Notes: generated from the letters alone by a model not told the origin. Counted from the stretch's first letter, positions 6,647 to 13,226 are shown. The stretch: DNA of 14,218 bases from JABCPE02 sp963506915 (GCA_963506915.1 CAUORE010000042.1:1-14218); one strand, 5' to 3'. Numbers and translations are program-made.

Positions 6647-7049
6647 GATGGGAAAAATAAAGAATTTTCAAGATTTAAAAAATCAAAAAGAAGAACTCAA
6701 AGCGGAAATCAAAGAAATAGAATCTGTGCTGAGTTTTGAAAATCCGAGAAAAACTTTAGGTGTGATTACTAATGGAGTTACAGAGAAATATTTAGGTGGG
6801 ATAATGGATTCTGGATTAGCCCAAAATGCTTATTCTCTGGCGGATAAATTTCTGCTTCCATCTTTAGAGGTGGGTTCTGCTAAGTTGCTCAGTAATGCAC
6901 TTTTGAAAAGAGTGAAACCTTCCATGAAAAAAACATTGATAGGATTGGGTGTAGCTGTCCTGACTCCTATTATCATCATGCAGATAAAAAAAAGATTGGA
7001 TAATTTTCAGCAGAGAGAAACAGCAAAAAGTTTAAGCAAATTGATATAA
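6636..7049 (+). CDS. Unknown protein co-translated with the holin-like gene
   Basis: 137 residues from the ATG at 6636, which overlaps the upstream gene by 11 bases; an ATG at 6648, just after the upstream stop, would give 133 residues and is equally possible. Visible features are a Lys/Glu-rich likely coiled-coil start (DLKNQKEELKAEIKEIESVL), a middle region without clear motif, and one hydrophobic segment near the C-terminus (TLIGLGVAVLTPIIIMQI) followed by a basic tail. It therefore looks like a C-terminally anchored membrane protein. I do not recognise a named family. It ends the YtxH/holin group and is followed by a terminator. Confidence 0.75.
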   Translation: MKNKMGKIKNFQDLKNQKEELKAEIKEIESVLSFENPRKTLGVITNGVTEKYLGGIMDSGLAQNAYSLADKFLLPSLEVGSAKLLSNALLKRVKPSMKKTLIGLGVAVLTPIIIMQIKKRLDNFQQRETAKSLSKLI

Positions 7050-7055
7050 ATACTG

Positions 7056-7085
7056 AAAAAAGACATCCATTTTGGGTGTTTTTTA
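7056..7085 (+). terminator. Terminator after the YtxH/holin group
   Basis: Left arm AAAAAAGACATCC (7056-7068) pairs with GGGTGTTTTTT (7074-7084) across a TTTT-containing loop, with wobbles at two positions, and continues into T-rich DNA. It separates the envelope trio from the VOC gene. Confidence 0.7.
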
Positions 7086-7123
7086 ATTATCATAAATCAA
7101 TGCAAACCCTATACAAGAGGTTT

Positions 7124-7131
7124 TATCTTTG
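7124..7131 (+). promoter_or_regulatory. Probable -7 box for the VOC gene
   Basis: TATCTTTG matches TAnnTTTG exactly, 20 bases before the ATG at 7152. The -33 region has no clear TTTG. The start site would be near 7137. Confidence 0.5.
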
Positions 7132-7151
7132 TTCCATTAAAAATTAAGATA

Positions 7152-7637
7152 ATGGAAAATTATAAAACACCAGAACAGACAAAGATAGGGCATGTTCATT
7201 TAAAAGTATCTAATTTAGATAAGGCATTGAGTTTTTATCGAGATTTATTGGGATTGGAAGTGACTCAATATTTTGGAGAAGATGCTGTGTTTTTATCCGC
7301 AGGAGGATATCACCATCACATAGCATTGAACACTTGGTATTCTAAAGATGCACCAAAAGCGCGTCCAAACACCGTGGGGCTGTATCATGTTGCATTTCTT
7401 TACCCTACAAGGAGAGATTTAGCATTGATTGTCAAAAGGTTAAAGGATAATGGTTATCCGATTATAGGAGGGACAGATCACGGCGTTTCAGAGGCAATTT
7501 ACCTTACAGACCCTGATGGGAATGGTGTAGAACTTTATTGGGATAGACCGATGGAGCAGTGGCCGAGAACGGAAAATGGAGATCTTATGATGTATAACGG
7601 ATTTTTGGATATAGAAATGTTATTAAAAGAGATTTAA
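7152..7637 (+). CDS. VOC family protein (CatE-like, glyoxalase/dioxygenase fold)
   Basis: 161 residues. The vicinal oxygen chelate fold uses a metal held by His and Glu to act on substrates such as catechols or alpha-keto thioacetals. Seen here: IGHVHLKVSNLDKALSFYRDLLGLEV at the start, with His14 or His16 as the first ligand; GLYHVAFLYPTRRDL with His79; and YLTDPDGNGVELYWDRP with Glu127. The HVHLKV start and the DHGVSEAIYLTDPDGNG run resemble proteins labelled catechol-2,3-dioxygenase (CatE), but the substrate cannot be read from sequence. The last 16 residues (MMYNGFLDIEMLLKEI) are duplicated 401 bases downstream. The MoaF-like gene follows after 16 bases and is probably in the same transcript. 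Confidence 0.9.
   Translation: MENYKTPEQTKIGHVHLKVSNLDKALSFYRDLLGLEVTQYFGEDAVFLSAGGYHHHIALNTWYSKDAPKARPNTVGLYHVAFLYPTRRDLALIVKRLKDNGYPIIGGTDHGVSEAIYLTDPDGNGVELYWDRPMEQWPRTENGDLMMYNGFLDIEMLLKEI
7586..7637 (+). repeat. Direct repeat, copy A (3' end of the VOC gene)
   Basis: The last 52 bases of the VOC gene. Bases 7586-7630 are identical to 7987-8031; the remaining 7 have two differences, both silent (GAG/GAA and ATT/ATC). A further shared stretch, taaaaatgagt, lies just downstream at the start of the next gene. Confidence 0.9.
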
Positions 7638-7653
7638 TTAAGAAGAAATAAAA

Positions 7654-7962
7654 ATGAGTGAAATTCAAGTAATAGGAAATAAATTCAGAGCAGATTTTGG
7701 ACAATATGTTTTTGAATTAAATTTTGAAAGTGAAACAGAGTTGGGTTTTAGATACCTCAAAGGAGGAGAAAATGATGATGTAGAGAAGGTTTCTATCAAT
7801 AAAGTAGAAATTAGACCGAATGTATATATGGTGTCTTGGCAAGAAAAAACAGGAACTTCTGTGGTGCATTTAGAAGATTTTGAAAATGAAATTGTATATA
7901 GCAATATTACTTTACCAGATAATACATTTATCAATTTGAAAGGAACTTTAACGAAAATATAA
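7654..7962 (+). CDS. Small MoaF-like (lipocalin-type) protein
   Basis: 102 residues, no signal peptide, made of alternating short strands: KFRADFGQYVFELNF, ELGFRYLKG, VYMVSWQEKTGTSVVHLEDF, EIVYSNITLPDNTFINLKGTL. The MVSWQExxGTxVVHLEDF...YSNITxPD pattern resembles small proteins annotated as MoaF-related, with a lipocalin-like beta barrel. Ligand and reaction are unknown; the family name comes from a molybdenum-cofactor locus, but nothing here links to molybdenum. It follows the VOC gene by 16 bases and is bracketed by direct repeats of the VOC 3' end, so it may have been gained or duplicated as a cassette. The family call comes from memory of the motif and is moderate. Confidence 0.7.
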   Translation: MSEIQVIGNKFRADFGQYVFELNFESETELGFRYLKGGENDDVEKVSINKVEIRPNVYMVSWQEKTGTSVVHLEDFENEIVYSNITLPDNTFINLKGTLTKI

Positions 7963-7986
7963 AATTAGACTTAAATCCAAACACTC

Positions 7987-8038
7987 TATGATGTATAACG
8001 GATTTTTGGATATAGAAATGTTATTAAAAGAAATCTAA
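7987..8038 (+). repeat. Direct repeat, copy B (VOC gene remnant)
   Basis: Second copy of the VOC 3' end, encoding MMYNGFLDIEMLLKEI and a stop, with no upstream VOC sequence. It is followed by taaaaatgagt, the same bases that start the MoaF-like gene after copy A, and then by unrelated sequence. It is best read as the scar of a tandem duplication, not as a gene. Confidence 0.85.
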
Positions 8039-8054
8039 TAAAAATGAGTAAAAA

Positions 8055-8089
8055 AATAAAGGGCTGTTTTGATAATACAGCCCTTTATT
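8055..8089. terminator. Bidirectional terminator overlapping a stop codon
   Basis: A 13-bp perfect stem (aataaagggctgt, 8055-8067, with acagccctttatt, 8077-8089) closes a 9-base loop, with A-rich DNA on the left. It serves the VOC/MoaF transcript and, on the minus strand, the T9SS-sorting gene, whose stop codon (8085-8087) lies inside the stem. Confidence 0.85.
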
Positions 8090-8426
8090 GTTTAATTACT
8101 TGAATGATTTTCTGTGTGTTGTTACTCAGCACATACCTCATTAGGTATCTTCCTTGTTTTAGTTTGTCTATTCTTATTTCAGAATAGTTCGCATTGATTT
8201 GGACATCTGCGACTACATTTCCTAAAATAGAGTAAAATGTAGCAGATTTTATCTTAACATTAGGATCTGTGGTTTTCAGGTATAGGAAATCTTTCGCAGG
8301 GTTAGGATAGGCAATAAGTTCCTTATCATTCGCCGCTTGTGGTGATTTCCCTATCTGGAAACTTTGAGCCTTCATCTGCCCAAAACCTATAATACCGAAT
8401 AAAAACAAAAATAAAAATTTCCTCAT
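8085..8426 (-). CDS. Mini-protein with a T9SS type A sorting domain
   Basis: 113 residues. A signal peptide (MRKFLFLFLFGIIGFGQMKAQ, likely cut near residue 20) is followed by only about 17 residues and then a C-terminal T9SS type A sorting domain: LIAYPNPAKDFLYL around 38-50, a strand with SILGN, IDKLKQGRYLMRYV around 87-99 and a basic KIIQVIKQ end. Such domains direct cargo across the outer membrane through the type IX system (PorU/PorV), after which the domain is cleaved or anchored. Here there is almost no cargo, so the secreted part would be a short peptide, or the gene is a remnant of a larger one. The signal peptide and frame are intact. It is divergent from lptB. Confidence 0.85.
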   Translation of the reverse strand: MRKFLFLFLFGIIGFGQMKAQSFQIGKSPQAANDKELIAYPNPAKDFLYLKTTDPNVKIKSATFYSILGNVVADVQINANYSEIRIDKLKQGRYLMRYVLSNNTQKIIQVIKQ

Positions 8427-8453
8427 ACTTTTAACTTAATTCCTAATTTGCAC

Positions 8454-8461
8454 CAAAATTA
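8454..8461 (-). promoter_or_regulatory. Probable -7 box for the T9SS-sorting gene
   Basis: On the minus strand the bases read TAATTTTG, a TAnnTTTG match. TTG (8485-8487 read on the minus strand) lies 23 bases upstream. The start site would be near 8448, about 22 bases before the ATG. Confidence 0.45.
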
Positions 8462-8560
8462 ATAAAAAAAATATAAAAATAAAACAATTAAAAATAAATT
8501 TTAACTATAAATCTACAAAAACCGTTCTTAAAAAATGAAGATGTATTAAATAAAAAACAT

Positions 8561-8568
8561 TATTTTTG
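8561..8568 (+). promoter_or_regulatory. Probable -7 box immediately before lptB
   Basis: TATTTTTG fits TAnnTTTG and ends 4 bases before the lptB ATG at 8573. Transcription would begin at or just inside the start codon. The -33 region is not convincing, so this could be a chance match in AT-rich DNA. Confidence 0.35.
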
Positions 8569-8572
8569 TTTT

Positions 8573-9301
8573 ATGATTTTACGAGGAGACAATTTGATAA
8601 AAGAATACGGCCCTAAAAAAGTAGTAAAAGGGGTAAGTTTGGAAGTGAAAAAAGGTGAAATAGTAGGGCTTCTGGGCCCGAATGGAGCTGGGAAAACTAC
8701 CACTTTCTACATGATAGTAGGTCTGGTAAAGCCTACCTCTGGGCAGATAACCTTGGACGGAAAGGATATCACGCAGGATGCGATGTACAAAAGGGCGCAG
8801 AAAGGCGTGGGATATCTGGCACAGGAGGCTTCTATTTTTAGAAAATTGTCAGTAGAGGATAATATTTTATCGGTTTTACAATTAACCAATAAATCAGTAA
8901 GTGAGCAGAAAAACAGACTGGAAGAGCTTTTGGATGAGTTTTCCCTGCAGCATGTGCGCAGAAATAGGGGAGACCTGCTCTCTGGTGGGGAGAGAAGAAG
9001 AACGGAAATTGCCCGATGTCTGGCAACCGATCCAGATTTTATCCTTTTGGATGAGCCTTTTGCGGGGGTAGACCCTATTGCGGTGGAGGATATTCAGAAA
9101 ATCATCCGTTCCCTTGTAAAGAAGGATATAGGGGTGCTTATTACCGATCACAATGTCCAGCAGACCCTTGCTATTACTAATAAAACATACATCATGTTTG
9201 AAGGAAAAATCTTGAAAGAGGGCATTCCAGAAGATTTGGCGAATGACCCGCAGGTAAGACAGGCTTATCTTGGAGAGAATTTCCGTTTTGAAAAAATCTA
9301 A
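8573..9301 (+). CDS. lptB: LPS export ABC transporter ATPase LptB
   Basis: 242 residues, the usual length. LptB is the cytoplasmic ATPase that drives LptFG, pulling lipopolysaccharide out of the inner membrane toward LptC/A/D. All ABC motifs are present: Walker A GLLGPNGAGKTTTFYM at about residues 33-48, Q-loop around YLAQEASIFRKLSVEDNIL, signature LLSGGERRRTEIARCLA near 135-151, Walker B FILLDEPFAGVDPIAVEDI near 156-174 and the switch His in VLITDHNV. The FAGVDPIAV and EASIFRKLS segments are typical of LptB rather than of other ABC ATPases. It stands apart from lptFG, as is common in Bacteroidota. yaaA follows after 12 bases. Confidence 0.95.
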   Translation: MILRGDNLIKEYGPKKVVKGVSLEVKKGEIVGLLGPNGAGKTTTFYMIVGLVKPTSGQITLDGKDITQDAMYKRAQKGVGYLAQEASIFRKLSVEDNILSVLQLTNKSVSEQKNRLEELLDEFSLQHVRRNRGDLLSGGERRRTEIARCLATDPDFILLDEPFAGVDPIAVEDIQKIIRSLVKKDIGVLITDHNVQQTLAITNKTYIMFEGKILKEGIPEDLANDPQVRQAYLGENFRFEKI

Positions 9302-9313
9302 CGAAAAATCAAT

Positions 9314-10072
9314 ATGAAAATACTTACTTCCCCAGCTAAATTGATGAAAATTGGGGTTTCTTCCGAATTTATCAAGCCTACAGAACCTCAGTTTATAGAG
9401 GATTCGGCTTTTATTCAGTCTTATTTAAAGGAAAAAACGCCCAATTTCTTGGCGGAACTTATGGAACTTTCTCCAAAATTAGCCGATGAAAACTGGGAAA
9501 GAAATCAAAATTGGAAAAAAAATCCATCCGAAAACGAGTCTGCACCAGCCATGTTGGCTTTTACGGGCGAGGTCTATCGTGGGTTGGATGCCCAGAGTTT
9601 GGATAAAAAGGCGATTGATTATTTACAGGAGCATTACAGAATGCTTTCGGGGCTGTATGGACTGTTGAAGCCTTCTGACCGTATTATGCTGTATCGACTG
9701 GAAATGGGGCGAAAATTTCAGTTTGATAAGTATAAAAATTTATACGAATTTTGGTCGGACAAGATTACGGAACAGCTTAATTCTGAGCTAAATGAAGGCG
9801 AACTTCTGCTCAATTTGGCAAGTAATGAATATTTTAAAGTAGTAAATCGTAAAAAACTCCACGCCCAAGTGGTTGATTTTGACTTTTACGAAATGAAAAC
9901 GGGGAAGCCTAAAACCATAGTGGTTTATACGAAACATGCCAGAGGTCTGGTGGTGCGCTTTTGTGCAGAAAACAATGTTCGTTCCTTAGAAGAGCTGAAA
10001 GCCTTTGGCGAAGAGGGATATATCCTAAATGATGAGCTTTCCACGGAGAACAAACTTGTTTTTATGAGGTAA
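9314..10072 (+). CDS. yaaA: Peroxide stress protein YaaA (DUF328)
   Basis: 252 residues, matching the family length. YaaA limits damage from hydrogen peroxide by lowering free iron and binds DNA in E. coli; its exact chemistry is unsettled. Motifs seen: MKILTSPAKLM at the start, AMLAFTGEVYRGLDA, LSGLYGLLKPSDRIMLYRLEMG in the middle, LLNLASNEYFKVV, and KHARGLVVRF with the final F..EGYILN segment. It lies 12 bases after lptB and is probably co-transcribed with it; a strong terminator follows. No oddities. Confidence 0.95.
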   Translation: MKILTSPAKLMKIGVSSEFIKPTEPQFIEDSAFIQSYLKEKTPNFLAELMELSPKLADENWERNQNWKKNPSENESAPAMLAFTGEVYRGLDAQSLDKKAIDYLQEHYRMLSGLYGLLKPSDRIMLYRLEMGRKFQFDKYKNLYEFWSDKITEQLNSELNEGELLLNLASNEYFKVVNRKKLHAQVVDFDFYEMKTGKPKTIVVYTKHARGLVVRFCAENNVRSLEELKAFGEEGYILNDELSTENKLVFMR

Positions 10073-10104
10073 GATTTTGTAAATGCTTATTTATTAATAT
10101 ATTA

Positions 10105-10140
10105 CAGAGACAAAAATATACATTTTTGTCTCTGTTTTTT
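10105..10140 (+). terminator. Strong terminator after yaaA
   Basis: A 13-bp perfect stem (cagagacaaaaat, 10105-10117, with attttt-gtctctg, 10122-10134) with a 4-base loop and a run of six T. It ends the lptB-yaaA unit and lies 26 bases from the convergent lipoprotein gene. Confidence 0.9.
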
Positions 10141-10166
10141 ATTCTATTCAGAAATATTGATTTAAG

Positions 10167-10487
10167 TTACTCTCCAATACAGCTGGAAATCGCTTTTTCT
10201 ATTCTGTCATCCAAATCCTTGGGAGGATTATCCATAGATATATCAACAATTTCATCATTGCTGAGGCTCTCATTAAGCTTGTTCATCGCACATTCGCAAT
10301 ATTCTCTCGCCTCACTTTCTTTTAATCCAGAATTTTCGATACAAGATTTTATGCCTTCTTTTATAAAGGTTTTGCGAAGGCCATCGCTGTATGCGTTTTT
10401 TATTTTTTCTGTTGCTTTTTGAGCTGAATCACTGCTGCATGAACCTAAAATAAGCATTGTAGATAAGATGAAAATAGAATTTTTCAT
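10167..10487 (-). CDS. Small lipoprotein with conserved Cys pairs
   Basis: 106 residues from the ATG at 10487. The signal peptide MKNSIFILSTMLILGSC has a good lipobox (LGSC), with lipid Cys17, followed by SSDSAQ. An upstream in-frame ATG at 10508 would add seven residues before the signal and is less likely. The mature part is helical and charged, with a Cys in IKSCIENSG, a CxC pair in REYCECAMNKLNES, and a last Cys in ISSCIGE. Small Flavobacteriia lipoproteins and secreted proteins with this YCxC helix pattern are common, but I know no function for them. The Cys residues could form disulfides in the periplasm. Convergent with lptB-yaaA. Confidence 0.8.
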   Translation of the reverse strand: MKNSIFILSTMLILGSCSSDSAQKATEKIKNAYSDGLRKTFIKEGIKSCIENSGLKESEAREYCECAMNKLNESLSNDEIVDISMDNPPKDLDDRIEKAISSCIGE

Positions 10488-10505
10488 AATAATATAATTT
10501 AAGAA

Positions 10506-10513
10506 CAAATTTA
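10506..10513 (-). promoter_or_regulatory. Probable -7 box for the small lipoprotein
   Basis: On the minus strand the bases read TAAATTTG, a TAnnTTTG match, about 19 bases before the ATG at 10487. No good -33 element is visible. Confidence 0.4.
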
Positions 10514-10581
10514 AGGAAATATTTTTAACGCTGATAATCAGTGGTTTAATTTATTTCGTTTTAAAATTTAACTACTTTGTA

Positions 10582-10611
10582 TTGCATAATACTTGATTGT
10601 TCGTATATTTG
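10582..10611 (+). promoter_or_regulatory. Promoter of the padR-pspC operon
   Basis: TTG (10582-10584), a 19-base spacer and TATATTTG (10604-10611) followed by C form a near-ideal Bacteroidota promoter. The start site would be near 10617, leaving a leader of about 45 nt. PadR regulators often repress their own operon, so the operator would be expected around here. Confidence 0.65.
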
Positions 10612-10661
10612 CAGTATAAATAAGATGAACACCAATCATTAACTATATAAAAAAACAAAGA

Positions 10662-10991
10662 ATGAATATCGAAAACACGAAAGCGCAGATGAGAAAAGGA
10701 ATACTGGAATTTTGTATTCTGAGCCTCATCAAGAGAAGAGAGATGTATGTTTTGGATTTGATGGAAGAGCTGAAAAAAGCCGATATGGAAGTAGTAGAAG
10801 GAACGCTCTATCCACTACTGACAAGGCTGAAAAATGCAGAAATCCTCTCTTACCGTTGGGAAGAATCCACAGGAGGGCCGCCCAGAAAGTATTATAAACT
10901 CACAGAGAAAGGGGAACTTTTCATAGCGGAGTTAGACAAAACATGGAACCAATTAATAGAATCAGTAACTCAAATCACAAAAAATCAATAA
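10662..10991 (+). CDS. PadR family transcriptional regulator
   Basis: 109 residues, the size of short (PadR-s2) members. Winged-helix DNA-binding protein: KAQMRKGILEFCILSLIKRREMYVLDLMEEL forms the first helices, VVEGTLYPLLTRLKNAEIL the recognition helix region, and GGPPRKYYKLTEKGELFI the wing, the most telling motif of the family. A C-terminal helix (WNQLIESVTQITK) should give the dimer. The following membrane protein begins one base after its stop, so they form an operon, and the regulator probably controls this operon in response to an unknown signal. Such padR-pspC pairs are frequent in Bacteroidota. Confidence 0.93.
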   Translation: MNIENTKAQMRKGILEFCILSLIKRREMYVLDLMEELKKADMEVVEGTLYPLLTRLKNAEILSYRWEESTGGPPRKYYKLTEKGELFIAELDKTWNQLIESVTQITKNQ

Positions 10992-10992
10992 C

Positions 10993-12474
10993 ATGAACAA
11001 GACAGTATCTATCTCATTAGCAGGGTTTTCCTTCATGATAGAAGAGCATGCCTACGAGAAACTAAACAAATACTTACAAGCGCTTCGAAATTCTTTGGAA
11101 AAAGATGAAGCCGATGAAGTGATGTATGATATAGAAATCAGGATTGCAGAAATTTTCAGGGAAAATCTTGATAAAAGAGAAGTGGTAAATAGTGATGATG
11201 TGGAAAAAGTCATTGCCCAGATAGGAACTCCAGAGGCCATAGAAGGGCAGAATGAAGAAAATGCAGAGCAGGAAATCCCTCAAGAAAAGACAAAAAAAGA
11301 ACTTTTCCGAGATATGAAAAGAGGCAAAATAGCGGGTGTCTGCGCGGGGCTGGCTCAGTATTTCGGGATGGACATTTCGCTGATGAGAATTATTTGGATT
11401 TTGGTATTTATTTTCTCTGTGGGCTTTGTTTCTGTGGTGGCTTATGTCATTCTGTGGGTAGTAGTTCCAGAGGCGGAAACGGCATCAGATTTTTTGAAAA
11501 TGCAGGGAAGACCCATCAATTTTGACAGCCTTAAAGAAGCAGGGCAGAGGGTAAGTTCTTTTTACAACGAAAATAAATCAGAAATAGCCAAAACAGGAGC
11601 TGGTATCTGGAATGTTGTCCGAGTAATTTTAGGCTGGATAATGGTTATTCTCGCTGTTAAGACTTTGATTGTCTTGGTTAGTTTTATATTAGTGTTTTTA
11701 GGAGTTTGGGATTTTCAGTTTTTGAGAATATATTGGGATTTGGAAGAATTTAATTTCTTTTTTGACCTAAATAAGGAGACAAAGTATGTCTTCATGGCAA
11801 TTGTAATCTTCGCAATTTTAATTCCTATAGTTGTTTTTACAGAATTGAGTATCATATTGTTCTCACCTAAAACAAAAGTAAAATATTGGAATTTTTCAGT
11901 AGGATTTCTTACCATTTGGTTATTAGTTTTAGGTATTTATTTTGGTTTCTTAGTATCAAAAAAACAACTGATTTACAGTGGAAATAATGTTCAGGAAGAG
12001 CGAGTTTCTATCAATACCCAGTCGAATGTCCTTACCCTTGATTTGAAGCGGGTAGAGATTCCACAGAACTTTAGAGCCTATGGAGATGATATTTTTTCGG
12101 ATAAGAAAAAAATCTATAAAGAAGATGAGCCAGATGTCTATATTACAAGAAGAAATGATGTAAAACAGCCATATATCATGATTAGAAAAAAAGCCGATGG
12201 CTATAATATCCCTATCGGTCTGAGTGTTCCTGTGGAAGTTTCTGGTAATGCGGTATTGCTGCCGAACTATATAAGTTATTCCTATGACCAAAGATTTCGG
12301 GATTATGATGTGGACTATGAACTGGTCATTCCTGAAACGATGGAAATCAGGGATTTAAGCGATGGCAGAGTGGATATCCACGGAGATGAACACGGATTTT
12401 ATAGAGAAGAAAGAGGGTATCAGCCAGAGCCGCAGGTGGAATCAGACACCATATCAACAGGTAGAAAATATTAA
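10993..12474 (+). CDS. PspC domain membrane protein
   Basis: 493 residues. The N-terminal 1-100 is cytoplasmic and acidic (ISLAGFSFMIEEHAYEKLNKYLQAL, then an HAAS-like helical region with IGTPEAIEG). A PspC domain covers about 104-160: KRGKIAGVCAGLAQYFGMDISLMRIIW, then a hydrophobic segment ending in WVVVPE. Further membrane segments lie near 205-240, 264-290 and 300-322. The last 170 residues form a soluble, beta-rich domain with many acidic residues and no motif I know, likely extracytoplasmic. PspC proteins sense or respond to envelope stress; the partner here is the PadR regulator encoded one base upstream. A terminator follows. Confidence 0.88.
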   Translation: MNKTVSISLAGFSFMIEEHAYEKLNKYLQALRNSLEKDEADEVMYDIEIRIAEIFRENLDKREVVNSDDVEKVIAQIGTPEAIEGQNEENAEQEIPQEKTKKELFRDMKRGKIAGVCAGLAQYFGMDISLMRIIWILVFIFSVGFVSVVAYVILWVVVPEAETASDFLKMQGRPINFDSLKEAGQRVSSFYNENKSEIAKTGAGIWNVVRVILGWIMVILAVKTLIVLVSFILVFLGVWDFQFLRIYWDLEEFNFFFDLNKETKYVFMAIVIFAILIPIVVFTELSIILFSPKTKVKYWNFSVGFLTIWLLVLGIYFGFLVSKKQLIYSGNNVQEERVSINTQSNVLTLDLKRVEIPQNFRAYGDDIFSDKKKIYKEDEPDVYITRRNDVKQPYIMIRKKADGYNIPIGLSVPVEVSGNAVLLPNYISYSYDQRFRDYDVDYELVIPETMEIRDLSDGRVDIHGDEHGFYREERGYQPEPQVESDTISTGRKY

Positions 12475-12499
12475 CTAAACTAAATCACAAAGTATTTTT

Positions 12500-12536
12500 A
12501 AATAATGTTTTGCAGAGTTGCAGAACATTATTTTTT
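12500..12536 (+). terminator. Terminator after the pspC gene
   Basis: A 15-bp stem with one G-T wobble (aaataatgttttgca, 12500-12514, with tgcagaacattattt, 12519-12533), a 4-base loop and trailing T residues. Confidence 0.9.
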
Positions 12537-12583
12537 AACATCAAAATATAAAGTGTGCATAATACTTTTTGAAAAAAATAATG

Positions 12584-12591
12584 TAGATTTG
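12584..12591 (+). promoter_or_regulatory. Probable -7 box for the acyltransferase gene
   Basis: TAGATTTG matches TAnnTTTG, 18 bases before the ATG at 12610. A good -33 box at the standard distance is not seen. Confidence 0.45.
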
Positions 12592-12609
12592 CTCCTTTAA
12601 CTTTTAATC

Positions 12610-13176
12610 ATGAGAAAAATAATAGGATCATTACTGCTGAAGCTTCTAGGCTGGAAGGTAGTGCTGGAAGGAGATTTGGAGAATCTGAACCGCTGTGTGC
12701 TTATCGTAGCGCCACATACGGACAATATTGAATATCTTTTGGGGAATTTAGTTTATTGGAAATACAATAAACCACTGAGAGTCATCATAAAAGATGCTCA
12801 TACTAAGGCTTGGTATGGCTTCATTGTCAAGGCGTTAGGAGGGATAGGAATTAATCGTTCCCAGAGGAATAATCTTGTGCAGTTTGTCACTGAATTGTTT
12901 AAAAAAGAGGATTTCAGTTTGGTAATTTGCCCAGAGGGAACGCGCTCCCGAGTGGAAAAATGGAAACTCGGATTTTATCATATGGCGCTGGGTGCGAGGG
13001 TTCCGATAGTTTTTGGAGGGGCAGATTTTAAAACTAAAAAAATCCATATCGGGAGAAAAATCAGCGTGGAAGACTTGGAAAGTCGCTCTTTTGAAAGCAT
13101 AATGGACGAAATTCAAGACTATTACAAGGATTTTACACCAAAATATCCAGAAAAGTGGAATCCAAAAATTTATTAA
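12610..13176 (+). CDS. Small lysophospholipid acyltransferase (PlsC-like)
   Basis: 188 residues, shorter than typical PlsC (about 240). The family transfers an acyl chain to lysophosphatidic acid or related lipids at the inner membrane. Seen: a hydrophobic start (IIGSLLLKLLGWKVVL); the first catalytic block VAPHTDNIEY with His36; the substrate block GGIGINRSQRNN at about 77-88; the phosphate-binding PEGTRSR at 108-114; and VPIVFGGADF. The first motif is normally HX4D; here the acidic position is Glu41 (HTDNIE). I believe the Glu form occurs in other flavobacterial relatives, so it is probably not a loss of function. It is monocistronic by layout: own -7 box, with the structured RNA region downstream. 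Confidence 0.85.
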   Translation: MRKIIGSLLLKLLGWKVVLEGDLENLNRCVLIVAPHTDNIEYLLGNLVYWKYNKPLRVIIKDAHTKAWYGFIVKALGGIGINRSQRNNLVQFVTELFKKEDFSLVICPEGTRSRVEKWKLGFYHMALGARVPIVFGGADFKTKKIHIGRKISVEDLESRSFESIMDEIQDYYKDFTPKYPEKWNPKIY

Positions 13177-13190
13177 AAATTCTTGAAAAA

Positions 13191-13221
13191 TTTTGTAGAT
13201 AATTAAATTTTTGTATATTTG
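13191..13221 (+). promoter_or_regulatory. Strong promoter of the structured RNA region
   Basis: TTTTG (13191-13195), an 18-base spacer and TATATTTG (13214-13221) followed by C. This is one of the best consensus matches in the window. Transcription should begin near 13227. Confidence 0.7.
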
Positions 13222-13226
13222 CAATC

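Noticed and set aside
8044..8103. Short frame MSKKIKGCFDNTALYCLIT after repeat B
   Set aside because: Only 19 codons, and most of it is the terminator hairpin; it begins with the duplicated start of the MoaF-like gene.
12835..13224. 129-codon minus-strand frame opposite the acyltransferase gene
   Set aside because: It overlaps a well-supported gene and the strong promoter at 13191-13221 and has no recognisable domain.
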